Assembly (NCBI RefSeq): GCF_036567765.1
Contig: NZ_DATCTU010000016.1
Location: 1-58,847, forward strand
Reading direction: 5' to 3'
Length of the DNA stretch: 58,847 nt
Source of the DNA: Pseudobacteroides sp.
Lineage (GTDB): Bacteria; Bacillota; Clostridia; Acetivibrionales; DSM-2933
Part shown: in pieces, positions 36,561 to 43,703 of the stretch
How the letters are laid out: every line of letters starts with the position of its first letter
Position numbering within the stretch: position 1 is the first letter of the stretch
Position numbers and translations under genes: made by a program
The notes under the pieces: generated by a model
Told to the model about the DNA's origin: nothing
The model's input: the letters and a program-made list of their open reading frames with translations, nothing else
Database searches by the model: none

Positions 36561-37820
36561 TTACTTTTCTTCAGTAAATGTCAGCTTCAAATCTACTTTG
36601 GACCCATCCCTTACTACTACAGCGTTTACAGTATCACCTGCTTTATACGATTTCTTAATATCATCCAAGTCTTTCATTGTTTTCACTTCCTTATCTGCAA
36701 GGCTTACAAGAATATCACCTTCACTAATACCTGCTTTATCAGCACCACTTCCAGAAGCAACTTCGATAATATAGATACCTACAGGTATACCATACTGCTG
36801 TGCTATAGGCTCTGTAACTTGCTCACCTGTTATACCAATTTGCGGTCTACCCTTTATATAACCAAACATTCTAAGCTGATCCACAATTGGCTTTGCATCG
36901 TTAATTGGTATAGCAAACCCTAAACCTTCAACCCCTGCTGTTGAAATTTTTATTGTATTGATACCAATAACCTGACCTTGTGAATTTACAAGAGCACCTC
37001 CACTATTGCCGGGATTACTTGCTGCATCAGTCTGTATAAGATTTAAAGTCTTACCCTCTGCTTCAACTTTTCTATCAAGGGCACTAACCACTCCAACAGT
37101 AACAGACCCTGCAAACTCCATTCCTAATGGGTTACCGATTGCTACAGCAAGTTCACCAACTTCAAGCTGTGATGAGTCCCCAAGTTCAGCTGCTGGAAGA
37201 TTATCCAATTCCACTTTTATGACTGCCAGGTCATTTTTACTATCTCCACCTATATATTTAGCTTTTACCTGCTTATCATCAGAAAGAAATACTTCTAATG
37301 TTGTACTTCTGCTTAACCTGTTTTTTGGGTCTGCATATTGGACTACATGGTAGTTAGTCATGATATATCCATCTTGGCTTATTATAACACCTGACCCTTC
37401 AGCATTTGACTGACTTATATTATTAAAATAACTTCTTTTAGAATTGCCTGTTACCATCCTAATTCCCACGATCGACGGATTGACTTTCTTTGCTATCTCA
37501 GTAACCGGCGATCCTTTGGTAAGTGCTACCTTTTCATATTTGATATTACCGGCATTATCAGTCATAACATTTGTCGTTTGATATTTTTGATATAAAGCTG
37601 CTTGTTTACTCAATTCATCTGAAAACTTAGAATAAAGTCCCCAACCCACTAATGCACTGCTTATTGTAGAACTCACTAAAACAAGTGATATATATTTTTT
37701 AAGATTGAATTTGTTTTTGATTTTTTTCCCAGTACTATCATATAAACCATCTGTATTCGACTGTTCAGTTTCATCTAAGTTGTTTTTCTCCTCAATGTTC
37801 CATCCATAATTCTTATCCAC
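36561..37820 (-). CDS. HtrA/DegP-family membrane-anchored serine protease with PDZ domain
   Basis: The 419-residue product has a GTG start with GGAAGG upstream. One membrane anchor lies at ~45-65 (YISLVLVSSTISSALVGWGLY). The trypsin-like domain (~105-305) has the catalytic His in GYIMTNYHVV, Asp in NDLAVIKV and Ser in NPGNSGGALV. One PDZ domain (~325-415, GIYIIEVASGSGADKAGISEGD) follows. It degrades misfolded exported proteins. Its promoter has the same 7-4-7 box as the metal genes, so envelope proteolysis appears wired into the same response. Confidence 0.92.
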   Translation of the reverse strand: MDKNYGWNIEEKNNLDETEQSNTDGLYDSTGKKIKNKFNLKKYISLVLVSSTISSALVGWGLYSKFSDELSKQAALYQKYQTTNVMTDNAGNIKYEKVALTKGSPVTEIAKKVNPSIVGIRMVTGNSKRSYFNNISQSNAEGSGVIISQDGYIMTNYHVVQYADPKNRLSRSTTLEVFLSDDKQVKAKYIGGDSKNDLAVIKVELDNLPAAELGDSSQLEVGELAVAIGNPLGMEFAGSVTVGVVSALDRKVEAEGKTLNLIQTDAASNPGNSGGALVNSQGQVIGINTIKISTAGVEGLGFAIPINDAKPIVDQLRMFGYIKGRPQIGITGEQVTEPIAQQYGIPVGIYIIEVASGSGADKAGISEGDILVSLADKEVKTMKDLDDIKKSYKAGDTVNAVVVRDGSKVDLKLTFTEEK

Positions 37821-37860
37821 ATTAACACCTTCCTTTTCATTTCTTTTATGTTACAATTTA

Positions 37861-37895
37861 ATTATAGGAATTCTATGTGAAGATATTGTGGAGGA
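37861..37895 (-). promoter_or_regulatory. 7-4-7 direct-repeat box and -10 of htrA
   Basis: On the minus strand TCCTCCACAATATCTTCACA (37895-37876), 9 nt, then a perfect TATAAT (37866-37861). It is the most divergent box in sequence but keeps the exact spacing. Confidence 0.65.
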
Positions 37896-38042
37896 GTTTT
37901 GAATAATTTGTTAAAGAACTATTAACAAATTTCGAAAGTATTGGAGCTATAATACAATACTACTATGTTATAATAAGGTTTAGGCTATTCAAATTCCAAA
38001 TAAAAACATGCACTAGATATTTTTCCAAAAGGAGGTACAGCT

Positions 38043-38369
38043 ATGAAAAATGATATTTTTATCTTGGTTAAATTTATTGATACTTTTTGTAAGCATCACC
38101 ATTCAAACAAGGCAAAGTCCCTGTTTTCATCGCATCAATTTGAACCGAAAGAAGAGTTTTTAATGTGTAAGGAATGCATTGAATTAGCATTATATTCAAT
38201 ACAGAGACGCTCTAACTGCATCCACAATGGGAAAATCAGTTGTAAGAATTGTACAATAAAATGTTTTAAAGATGAATATCGCAATCAAATAAGAAAAGTT
38301 ATGAAGTTCTCTGGAATCTATTTTATAAAAAAAGGGAGATTAGATTATTTAATTAAATACTTCTTCTAA
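38043..38369 (+). CDS. YgbA-like (nitrous oxide-stimulated promoter) family protein
   Basis: The 108-residue product has a strong AAAAGGAGG site. It contains H/C-rich segments (FCKHHH; CKECIELALYSIQRRSNC; CKNCTIKCFKDEYRNQIRKVMKFSGIYFI). The C-x2-C-x3-C-(Y/F)-K arrangement followed by R-x-x-(I/V)-x-x-V-M-(R/K)-(Y/F)-S-G matches the YgbA_NO family. The cysteines probably bind metal. The biochemical role is unknown. It is divergent from htrA. Confidence 0.75.
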   Translation: MKNDIFILVKFIDTFCKHHHSNKAKSLFSSHQFEPKEEFLMCKECIELALYSIQRRSNCIHNGKISCKNCTIKCFKDEYRNQIRKVMKFSGIYFIKKGRLDYLIKYFF

Positions 38370-38379
38370 CCATTATTTG

Positions 38380-38994
38380 TTATATTGAACACTTAAGATG
38401 CTTCACAATATCCAGCATAAGGTCCTTCTCAATTTTAACATTGATATTGCTTTGCTTTAAATTCTCAATCGTATTACGGTTTATATTTGCACCTACTATT
38501 CGGACAACAATAGGATTTAATAAATCCATAATAATTCCAACTAGGGGTTTTTTGCTCCTTACATGTTCCAGCATGATTATTTGCCCATCTTTTTTGCAAA
38601 CCCTCTTAAGCTCCTTCAAACCTTTTATTGGATCTGGTACTGAACAAAAAACACAAGTAGTGATAATTGTATCAAATGTTTCATCTGCAAAATCAAGAGC
38701 CTGGACATCCATGAGACGTAAATCAACCTTTTTACCATATATGCTTGCCTTCTCTCGTGCAAATTCAAGCATTTTCTCACTGAAGTCTATTGCGGAAACT
38801 TCAACACTTTCAGGGTAGTATTGTATATTCTTTCCAGTACCTACTCCTACCTCAAGTACTTTACCATTTGCTTCGTTCCAGACAGCCTTCCTCCAAAGGC
38901 TCATTTTACCCTTTTCCATCAAAGATTCGGTTATTTTGAAAAACCTAGCTATTCTATTATACCTTTTTCTTGTTGAATCCGAAGTATTGCTCAT
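38380..38994 (-). CDS. Class I SAM-dependent methyltransferase
   Basis: The ATG at 38994 is preferred because AGGGGGA lies 6 nt upstream; the longer frame begins with a TTG and runs through that site. The product (204 residues) has motif I VLEVGVGTGKNIQYYP, motif II AIDFSEKMLEFAREK, the motif DVQALDFADETFDTIITT, and RVCKKDGQIIMLEHVRSK. This is the UbiE/phosphatidylethanolamine N-methyltransferase-like group. The substrate is not evident (lipid or small molecule). It is the first gene on the minus strand after the metal operon and has no shared box. Confidence 0.82.
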   Translation of the reverse strand: MSNTSDSTRKRYNRIARFFKITESLMEKGKMSLWRKAVWNEANGKVLEVGVGTGKNIQYYPESVEVSAIDFSEKMLEFAREKASIYGKKVDLRLMDVQALDFADETFDTIITTCVFCSVPDPIKGLKELKRVCKKDGQIIMLEHVRSKKPLVGIIMDLLNPIVVRIVGANINRNTIENLKQSNINVKIEKDLMLDIVKHLKCSI

Positions 38995-39091
38995 AGTCTT
39001 CCCCCTCATCAATTTTCATCTTATTACTAATGTTTTCCTACAAGTTACCCAAAATCTAACACGAATTAACTACCAAATTTGAATCAATTAA

Positions 39092-39115
39092 AAAGCGAAT
39101 CCTAAGATTCGCTTT
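39092..39115 (-). terminator. Terminator of the Met-rich/cytochrome b operon
   Basis: AAAGCGAATC (39092-39101) pairs perfectly with GATTCGCTTT (39106-39115) around a 4-nt loop. The minus strand continues with Ts. It lies 30 nt after the stop at 39145. Confidence 0.7.
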
Positions 39116-39144
39116 AGTAATCAACTCAAACTATATAACAAGAA

Positions 39145-39840
39145 CTACATCATACCCATTCCGCTCATACTGCCGCTTCCGTTATTCATTGGCATACTTC
39201 CTGAGCCGCTCATTCCTCCCATATTCATCATGCCACCCATCATGCCCATGTTACCCATACCTCCCATATTTCCCATGCCTTGCTGCATCTGAGAGCCACC
39301 CATGCTGCCCATATTATTCATTCCGCCCATACCGCCATTCATCATGCCCATTTGCTGCTGCATTTGATTTAACTGCATCTGCATCTGGTTCAACTGCTGC
39401 TGAATTGCCATATTATTATCCTGCATCATGCCGCTGCCCATTCCACCCATGTTCATATTACCCATGTTCATATTACCCATTCCCAGGCCTTGCTGCATAC
39501 CCTGCTGCTGATGCTGTTGATGGATATTGGCTCCTTGAATACCAGTAGTTGATACAAATCCTAAAACAACTACACTTACAAGGATACCTACAAAAGAAAA
39601 TACCGCTAATTTTAACCATCCGTTATTATTCATTACAAATCCTCCAATCGCTTTTTCAATAACATTGTTTTTATTTGACCTACTTTCTTGGTTTATCTTC
39701 CTATCCATAGCTTTAGTTTTTTGTTTTTTCCGGTTCAAAATAGAATTTATAAAACTCCAAAGAGCAAATCCTGAACCTAAAAATAAAAGAATAAGAAGGA
39801 CGTACATATAAATCTGACCTGCAGAACCTAGAATACTCAT
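39145..39840 (-). CDS. Methionine-rich two-TM membrane protein (putative Cu-binding tail)
   Basis: The ATG at 39840 has GAGGTGG just upstream. There are two membrane segments (YMYVLLILLFLGSGFALWSF near the start; LAVFSFVGILVSVVVLGFVS at ~80-100), joined by a basic cytoplasmic linker. A ~130-residue extracytoplasmic tail made mostly of Met, Gly, Asn and Gln (MGNMNMGG, MQMQLNQMQQQMG, GGMGNMGMMGG) follows. Met-rich motifs bind Cu(I) in several copper proteins. The second membrane segment and tail resemble the protein at 50317-50646. It is the last gene of a seven-gene operon. Confidence 0.7.
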   Translation of the reverse strand: MSILGSAGQIYMYVLLILLFLGSGFALWSFINSILNRKKQKTKAMDRKINQESRSNKNNVIEKAIGGFVMNNNGWLKLAVFSFVGILVSVVVLGFVSTTGIQGANIHQQHQQQGMQQGLGMGNMNMGNMNMGGMGSGMMQDNNMAIQQQLNQMQMQLNQMQQQMGMMNGGMGGMNNMGSMGGSQMQQGMGNMGGMGNMGMMGGMMNMGGMSGSGSMPMNNGSGSMSGMGMM

Positions 39841-39851
39841 TTCCACCACCT

Positions 39852-40211
39852 CTACTTAATCCACACAATTGAGAGTATTATCGCCCCTCCTATAATGAAG
39901 GGAAGTAAAATAAATATTATTGCCGTTGAAAGATAATTAAGCTTATATATTACAGGCGATTGGCCCTGATGATGAGAGTGCATCTCCCTCATGTTTTCCT
40001 TCGTTTGACTCTGACCATTTTCAGAACTAAACAAATCATAAATTGTCGTATCTTTTAAATGCATCTGTTTCATCATATTTCTCATACTTCCATCCATCAT
40101 TTGTGCTTTTGGAAGCTTAGGTGAACTCCAAAGAAGAACCAGTGTGATTATTGTCAGACCTGAAAATACAAAGCAAAGCCTCCAAAAGTTAATCCTCTTC
40201 TTATCAAACAT
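39852..40211 (-). CDS. Small two-TM membrane protein with Met/His-rich external loop
   Basis: The ATG at 40211 is preceded by AAGAGGGG; the longer GTG-started frame overlaps that site. The ~119-residue product has membrane segments near 10-30 and 90-115. Between them is a loop with MMDGSMRNMMKQMH and MREMHSHHQGQ, suggestive of Cu(I) or other soft-metal binding. It overlaps the preceding gene by 8 nt. The family is not recognised. Its similarity in plan to the gene at 40204-40512 suggests a related pair. Confidence 0.65.
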   Translation of the reverse strand: MFDKKRINFWRLCFVFSGLTIITLVLLWSSPKLPKAQMMDGSMRNMMKQMHLKDTTIYDLFSSENGQSQTKENMREMHSHHQGQSPVIYKLNYLSTAIIFILLPFIIGGAIILSIVWIK

Positions 40212-40512
40212 TTTTGTCACCCCTCTTAAGATTCCTAACCAAGATGCCTATGATGATACTAAGTACAATAACCGGGAGTATAAGTGAAGAAGACATAATA
40301 AGAATATTTTTTAGTGGGCCATGGTTTTCAAGATTCATTGCGACTCCCATCATTGAGTTATCCATAGCACTCATCATACCCATCATAAACCTCATCACTT
40401 CAGCTTCTGTAGGACCAGGTCTAAAAATCGAAATAACCACTCCTGAAGCAAGGAAGAAGAAGAAACTGGTTATAAACCATATAAAAATCTTAAGCCACTT
40501 TTTTTGCATCAT
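40204..40512 (-). CDS. Small two-TM membrane protein with Met-rich external loop
   Basis: The 102-residue product has TM1 ~7-30 (FIWFITSFFFFLASGVVIS), an external loop (PGPTEAEVMRFMMGMMSAMDNSMMGVAM) and TM2 ~70-92. The Met-rich helix could carry Cu(I) across or at the membrane face. It has no known family that I can name. It lies in an operon with cytochrome b-like and zinc-ribbon proteins. Confidence 0.65.
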   Translation of the reverse strand: MMQKKWLKIFIWFITSFFFFLASGVVISIFRPGPTEAEVMRFMMGMMSAMDNSMMGVAMNLENHGPLKNILIMSSSLILPVIVLSIIIGILVRNLKRGDKNV

Positions 40513-40528
40513 CTTTTTCTTCTCCTTC

Positions 40529-41008
40529 CTATAATCTTACTTTTTCCTCAGCAGCTTTTTTCTTTGACCATATCAGTGCATGGCATTTTTTATATATGTG
40601 CCAAATTACACTTGCAAGGGCTATATATGAAATATATTCATGGACTAAAAGTGCAAATCCCACTGCTCCCATGTCAAACTCATTACATATCCATATCAAC
40701 ACACCGCTTATAATTAAAATTAGAGTTGTTATAAAGGTAAATAGCTGATATCCGCCTCGTCCGAAAATAAACCATGCCAGCTTTGATGTATCATTCCTGA
40801 TATTTCTGAACACTTCATAAAAAATTGATATAAGAGTTAAAAGCACAAATATTGCTGCTGATATCCTGTGTATATAGTCAGCTGTAGCATAATCAAAATT
40901 TAATAGCCATCCGTATTTTGCCCCAACCATACTGAATCCGCTTATTGCAAGCAGTGCCCATACAATTGCCCATAGCCAATGCATAACAAAATCAAATTTC
41001 ATATTCAT
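40529..41008 (-). CDS. Cytochrome b-like four-helix membrane protein
   Basis: The 159-residue product has four membrane segments. Histidines sit within or near helices (MHWLWAIVWALL; ADYIHRISAAIFVLL; FALLVHEYISYIALASVIWHIYKKCH), as in di-heme cytochrome b561 / Ni-Fe hydrogenase b-subunit families. It would pass electrons between the quinone pool and an extracytoplasmic partner, possibly to reduce a metal. It overlaps the zinc-ribbon gene by 4 nt. The heme assignment rests on His position only. Confidence 0.7.
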   Translation of the reverse strand: MNMKFDFVMHWLWAIVWALLAISGFSMVGAKYGWLLNFDYATADYIHRISAAIFVLLTLISIFYEVFRNIRNDTSKLAWFIFGRGGYQLFTFITTLILIISGVLIWICNEFDMGAVGFALLVHEYISYIALASVIWHIYKKCHALIWSKKKAAEEKVRL

Positions 41009-41736
41009 GACTTATCAGTTCCGCAATTTGGACAGCATTTCCACTCTGCCTTAAGTTCTTCATCGCAAGATGCACATTGAACTTTTAATTTTTCACCGCA
41101 TTGGGGGCAGAATTGGGATCCTTCTGATACTTTAGTAGTACATTTTGGGCAGATAACAGATGTCTTATCACTTGAAGTTAAGATTCCCAACTTTTCAGTT
41201 ATTTGCTTTGAGTAACCATGCCTTAAAAACATGAATACTCCGAGTATAACTCCTATTACAGAAATAAATAGAAGAAGTTTTAGAAGTAATGACAATATAC
41301 CTGTTAAACCTAAGCCATATCCGGTGCCAACCACCATACTGCTCCTAAAAATCCCATTATTCATACTGTAGGTCATCATCCACCCTATTACTGTTATCAG
41401 CAGCCAAGCACCCACTATCGATAAAGCCACTATAACAATTGTCTTTAAAATAGAATCATTTTTTATATAATTATACATTTTAGCCGCACCTCCCTGATTT
41501 GAAGTTTTGGTCAATATTCTGAACATTAATACAAATGCAAATATAACTAAAGATATCAGAAAGAGCTTAACACCAATTGCCAAAATATAAGAAAGTGTAT
41601 TCTCCAGAGAATATCCTCCCATTCCATTGCTCCTTGGACCGAACATTATGTTGAATGCAAAGCCAAACCCCAAAACACTTAGTATAATAATTGTTATATT
41701 CCTCAAAATAGGATCATTTTTTATAGTTTCCCACAT
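41005..41736 (-). CDS. Four-TM membrane protein with C-terminal double zinc ribbon
   Basis: The 243-residue product has about four membrane helices in two similar halves (IKNDPILRNITIIILSVLGF and IKNDSILKTIVIVALSIVGA), which indicates internal duplication. The cytoplasmic C-terminus has paired ribbons: CPKC..CPQCG and CASCDEELKAEWKCCPNCG. Small zinc-ribbon membrane proteins recur four times in this regulon. The role is unknown; possibly a metal- or redox-sensing scaffold. Confidence 0.7.
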   Translation of the reverse strand: MWETIKNDPILRNITIIILSVLGFGFAFNIMFGPRSNGMGGYSLENTLSYILAIGVKLFLISLVIFAFVLMFRILTKTSNQGGAAKMYNYIKNDSILKTIVIVALSIVGAWLLITVIGWMMTYSMNNGIFRSSMVVGTGYGLGLTGILSLLLKLLLFISVIGVILGVFMFLRHGYSKQITEKLGILTSSDKTSVICPKCTTKVSEGSQFCPQCGEKLKVQCASCDEELKAEWKCCPNCGTDKS

Positions 41737-41750
41737 ATATTAGCACTCCT

Positions 41751-42926
41751 TTAGTGTAATTCATTCTTCCTCGTAGGTTTTAACTGACTGAAAATAAATC
41801 CAAGGATGCTTAGAATTAACCCTACGATAAATATAATTAGTATTGTATTAACAATGGTCTGTATGTTAATATTACTAAACAAGCCTCCAAATACACCCTG
41901 TGACATAGCAGAATGATTCACTTGGCCGGTAGTTGTTATATTTAACATATAGGTCTGTGCTGTATTTGACAATACTATTGACTGCCTTGTTAAGTCATCA
42001 CTAAGCAGGTTCAAAGAAGCTACCCCTTCAGCTAATTTATAAACACTTTGATGAATCTGATTCATTCTCTCCTTATCATAAACGAGTCCTGAAGATGATA
42101 TATAGGGGTTTATATTAACAAGACCTGCAGCCTCATTTATATAATTTTGAGCCTGTGTCAATTTATTTTTATTTTGCACCGTCAAGTTATATTGATTTGT
42201 ATAGTATTGAATCAAGTCCTGGGTACTAGTACTTGCATTCTCAGCTTGGTTTACCAATTGACTTTGAAGCTGATTTAAAAGCACCATACCTAATGACATT
42301 TTGTATACACCATTATGAAGCTGCTCCATCTTGTTTGCATCGTAGACTGTCCCCATATTCTGCATAACCATATTATTTTGCTGAGAGGTGGTTAAAGGAG
42401 TAGGTTGATTTGCTTCGGCTTGAGGGTAAATATTAACAGTGATATTGTTTCCTCCTTGAGTAGGAGCTGTATTCGTATAATTATTAGCTTGGACATTTGC
42501 CTTTGTATCACCCTGTGACGATGGAGTTGCATGGGGTTGAGAACTATTTTTCATCTGCATATTACCCATTGCCTCAGAATTTGAGTCAGATGCATATGGG
42601 TCAACTGTCATAAGTCTTATTGCTTCGTTAAGTGACATTAATGATTTATTTAAACTATCTTTATTTTGTAAAATAATATTAGCTTGATTTAACCCTACCG
42701 GGTTACCAGATTGCTGACTTTTAACAGCATCTTGAGTCATTCCTGTATGGTTGGCCGCTGTATCTTTTTTTGTATCTTTTGACTGGCTTGTATTATTATT
42801 TGTTGTTGCTGTAGCAGTATTATGACCTGAATGATTAGTAAACAGAGTCATATACCCTATAAACCCTAACCCTCCTACTATAATAGTTACTAGAAAAACA
42901 ACTAAAACACCCTTTAAAAATTTCAT
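41751..42926 (-). CDS. Membrane protein carrying two copies of a novel repeat domain (shared with CopA fusion)
   Basis: The 391-residue product has TM segments at ~5-27 and ~350-380, with a large external part between them. Two repeats share the pattern QNK-x-x-L...(L/I)NEA...(D/N)PY...G-x-VYD-x-x-x-M-x-Q-(L/I)H-x-x-VYK-(M/L): repeat 1 at ~82-226 (interrupted by a Gln/Asn/Pro linker) and repeat 2 at ~244-316. The same two repeats form the C-terminus of the CopA protein at 43704-47024; NINPYISS and [14 protein letters not shown] are identical. The function is unknown. The conserved His and nearby Met suggest metal binding, which is inference. Confidence 0.7.
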   Translation of the reverse strand: MKFLKGVLVVFLVTIIVGGLGFIGYMTLFTNHSGHNTATATTNNNTSQSKDTKKDTAANHTGMTQDAVKSQQSGNPVGLNQANIILQNKDSLNKSLMSLNEAIRLMTVDPYASDSNSEAMGNMQMKNSSQPHATPSSQGDTKANVQANNYTNTAPTQGGNNITVNIYPQAEANQPTPLTTSQQNNMVMQNMGTVYDANKMEQLHNGVYKMSLGMVLLNQLQSQLVNQAENASTSTQDLIQYYTNQYNLTVQNKNKLTQAQNYINEAAGLVNINPYISSSGLVYDKERMNQIHQSVYKLAEGVASLNLLSDDLTRQSIVLSNTAQTYMLNITTTGQVNHSAMSQGVFGGLFSNINIQTIVNTILIIFIVGLILSILGFIFSQLKPTRKNELH

Positions 42927-42999
42927 TTGTGACTCACCCCTTTACTGAATTTCGTATAACAACTTTTATTTATTATAAATACTTTGTAACAATGTTTGA

Positions 43000-43101
43000 C
43001 TACATTTGCCCAGTCATCATATGGTGAACACCAAATGCTGCTGCAGCAATAATCACAATAATAGCCAACACAACCAATATTGTTATTGTTTTTTTATTCA
43101 T
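43000..43101 (-). CDS. 33-residue single-TM peptide with HHMM C-terminus
   Basis: The small ORF reads MNKKTITILVVLAIIVIIAA then AAFGVHHMMTGQM. AAAGGGGG lies 9 nt before the ATG. It is the first frame after the 43263-43296 promoter and leads the operon running to 39145. The positively charged N-terminus, a single membrane helix and a short external tail with His-His-Met-Met fit a copper-binding membrane miniprotein. It is too short for standard gene callers. Confidence 0.65.
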   Translation of the reverse strand: MNKKTITILVVLAIIVIIAAAAFGVHHMMTGQM

Positions 43102-43148
43102 CAAGCTAAGCCCCCTTTCATTTATGGAACATATTAAGACATGAACGA

Positions 43149-43236
43149 AAAATTCCTTCCGCTTTTGAGCAGGTATTGACTAGTTAAGTCAACACATAAG
43201 CGAAATTTTATAGGGGAAGTTATTTTTTGCTCATGA
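43149..43236 (+). repeat. Diverged second copy of the 7293-7365 hairpin element in operon leader
   Basis: This stretch aligns along its length with the reverse complement of ~7280-7370. It shares CTTCCGCTTTT, the core AGTTAAGTCAACACAT and GGAAGTTATTTTTT. It lies inside the 5' leader of the 43101-39145 operon, where the minus-strand transcript would form a hairpin ending in GGAATTTTT. Confidence 0.6.
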
Positions 43237-43262
43237 CTAAGCTTATAACTGGATTATACAAA

Positions 43263-43296
43263 GTAAATATGAAGATTTTATGGAGATTTATAAATA
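43263..43296 (-). promoter_or_regulatory. 7-4-7 direct-repeat box and -10 of the miniprotein/Met-rich operon
   Basis: On the minus strand TCTCCATAAAATCTTCATA (43296-43278), 9 nt, then a perfect TATAAT (43268-43263). No consensus -35 hexamer is present at the usual place, as expected for an activator-dependent promoter. Confidence 0.75.
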
Positions 43297-43393
43297 AATC
43301 ATGACTATATAAAACAATTAATGAAGGATCTTATCAAAAATATTATTTCATTAAATTAAGTAATATCATTAACAATTTTAACTCCCTAAAAAC

Positions 43394-43455
43394 AAAGCCC
43401 CTACCATAGAACCAAGCCGTAAGGGTATACAGCCGGTATCTAAAGTAGGGGCTTT
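43394..43455 (-). terminator. Terminator of the copper ATPase/CopZ operon
   Basis: AAAGCCCCTAC (43394-43404) pairs perfectly with GTAGGGGCTTT (43445-43455). The 40-nt loop holds another small inverted repeat (ACC/GGT). It lies just after the CopZ-like stop at 43472. Confidence 0.65.
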
Positions 43456-43471
43456 GCTTTAAAAGATATTA

Positions 43472-43684
43472 CTATATAACATCATATCCTTGATCTACTA
43501 TAGCATCCTTTATAATGTCAACATTAACCTTAGACGGGTCGAATTCTATAGTAACCTTTTTTGATTTTAAATCAACAGTTACGTTTCCAACACCATTTAA
43601 TGCTCCTACAGCCTTCTTAACACTGTTTTCACAATGATTGCAAGACATTCCTTCCACATTTAAGGTTTTCACTTCACTTGCCAT
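43472..43684 (-). CDS. CopZ-like copper chaperone (HMA domain)
   Basis: The 70-residue single HMA ferredoxin-like domain has the metal site GMSCNHCENSVKKA. It is the usual length for CopZ, with TAGGAGG upstream. It lies 19 nt after the CopA-fusion stop, so the two are cotranscribed. It should carry Cu(I) to the ATPase N-terminal domains. The extra His in CNHC differs from the CxxC of the ATPase domains (CAAC). Confidence 0.92.
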   Translation of the reverse strand: MASEVKTLNVEGMSCNHCENSVKKAVGALNGVGNVTVDLKSKKVTIEFDPSKVNVDIIKDAIVDQGYDVI

Positions 43685-43703
43685 AATTAAATCCTCCTAT
43701 AGT

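Noticed and set aside
39189..39548. Plus-strand Cys/Tyr/Pro-rich ORF opposite the Met-rich gene
   Set aside because: Its composition is the complement of Met/Gly codon repeats; no ribosome site and no family.
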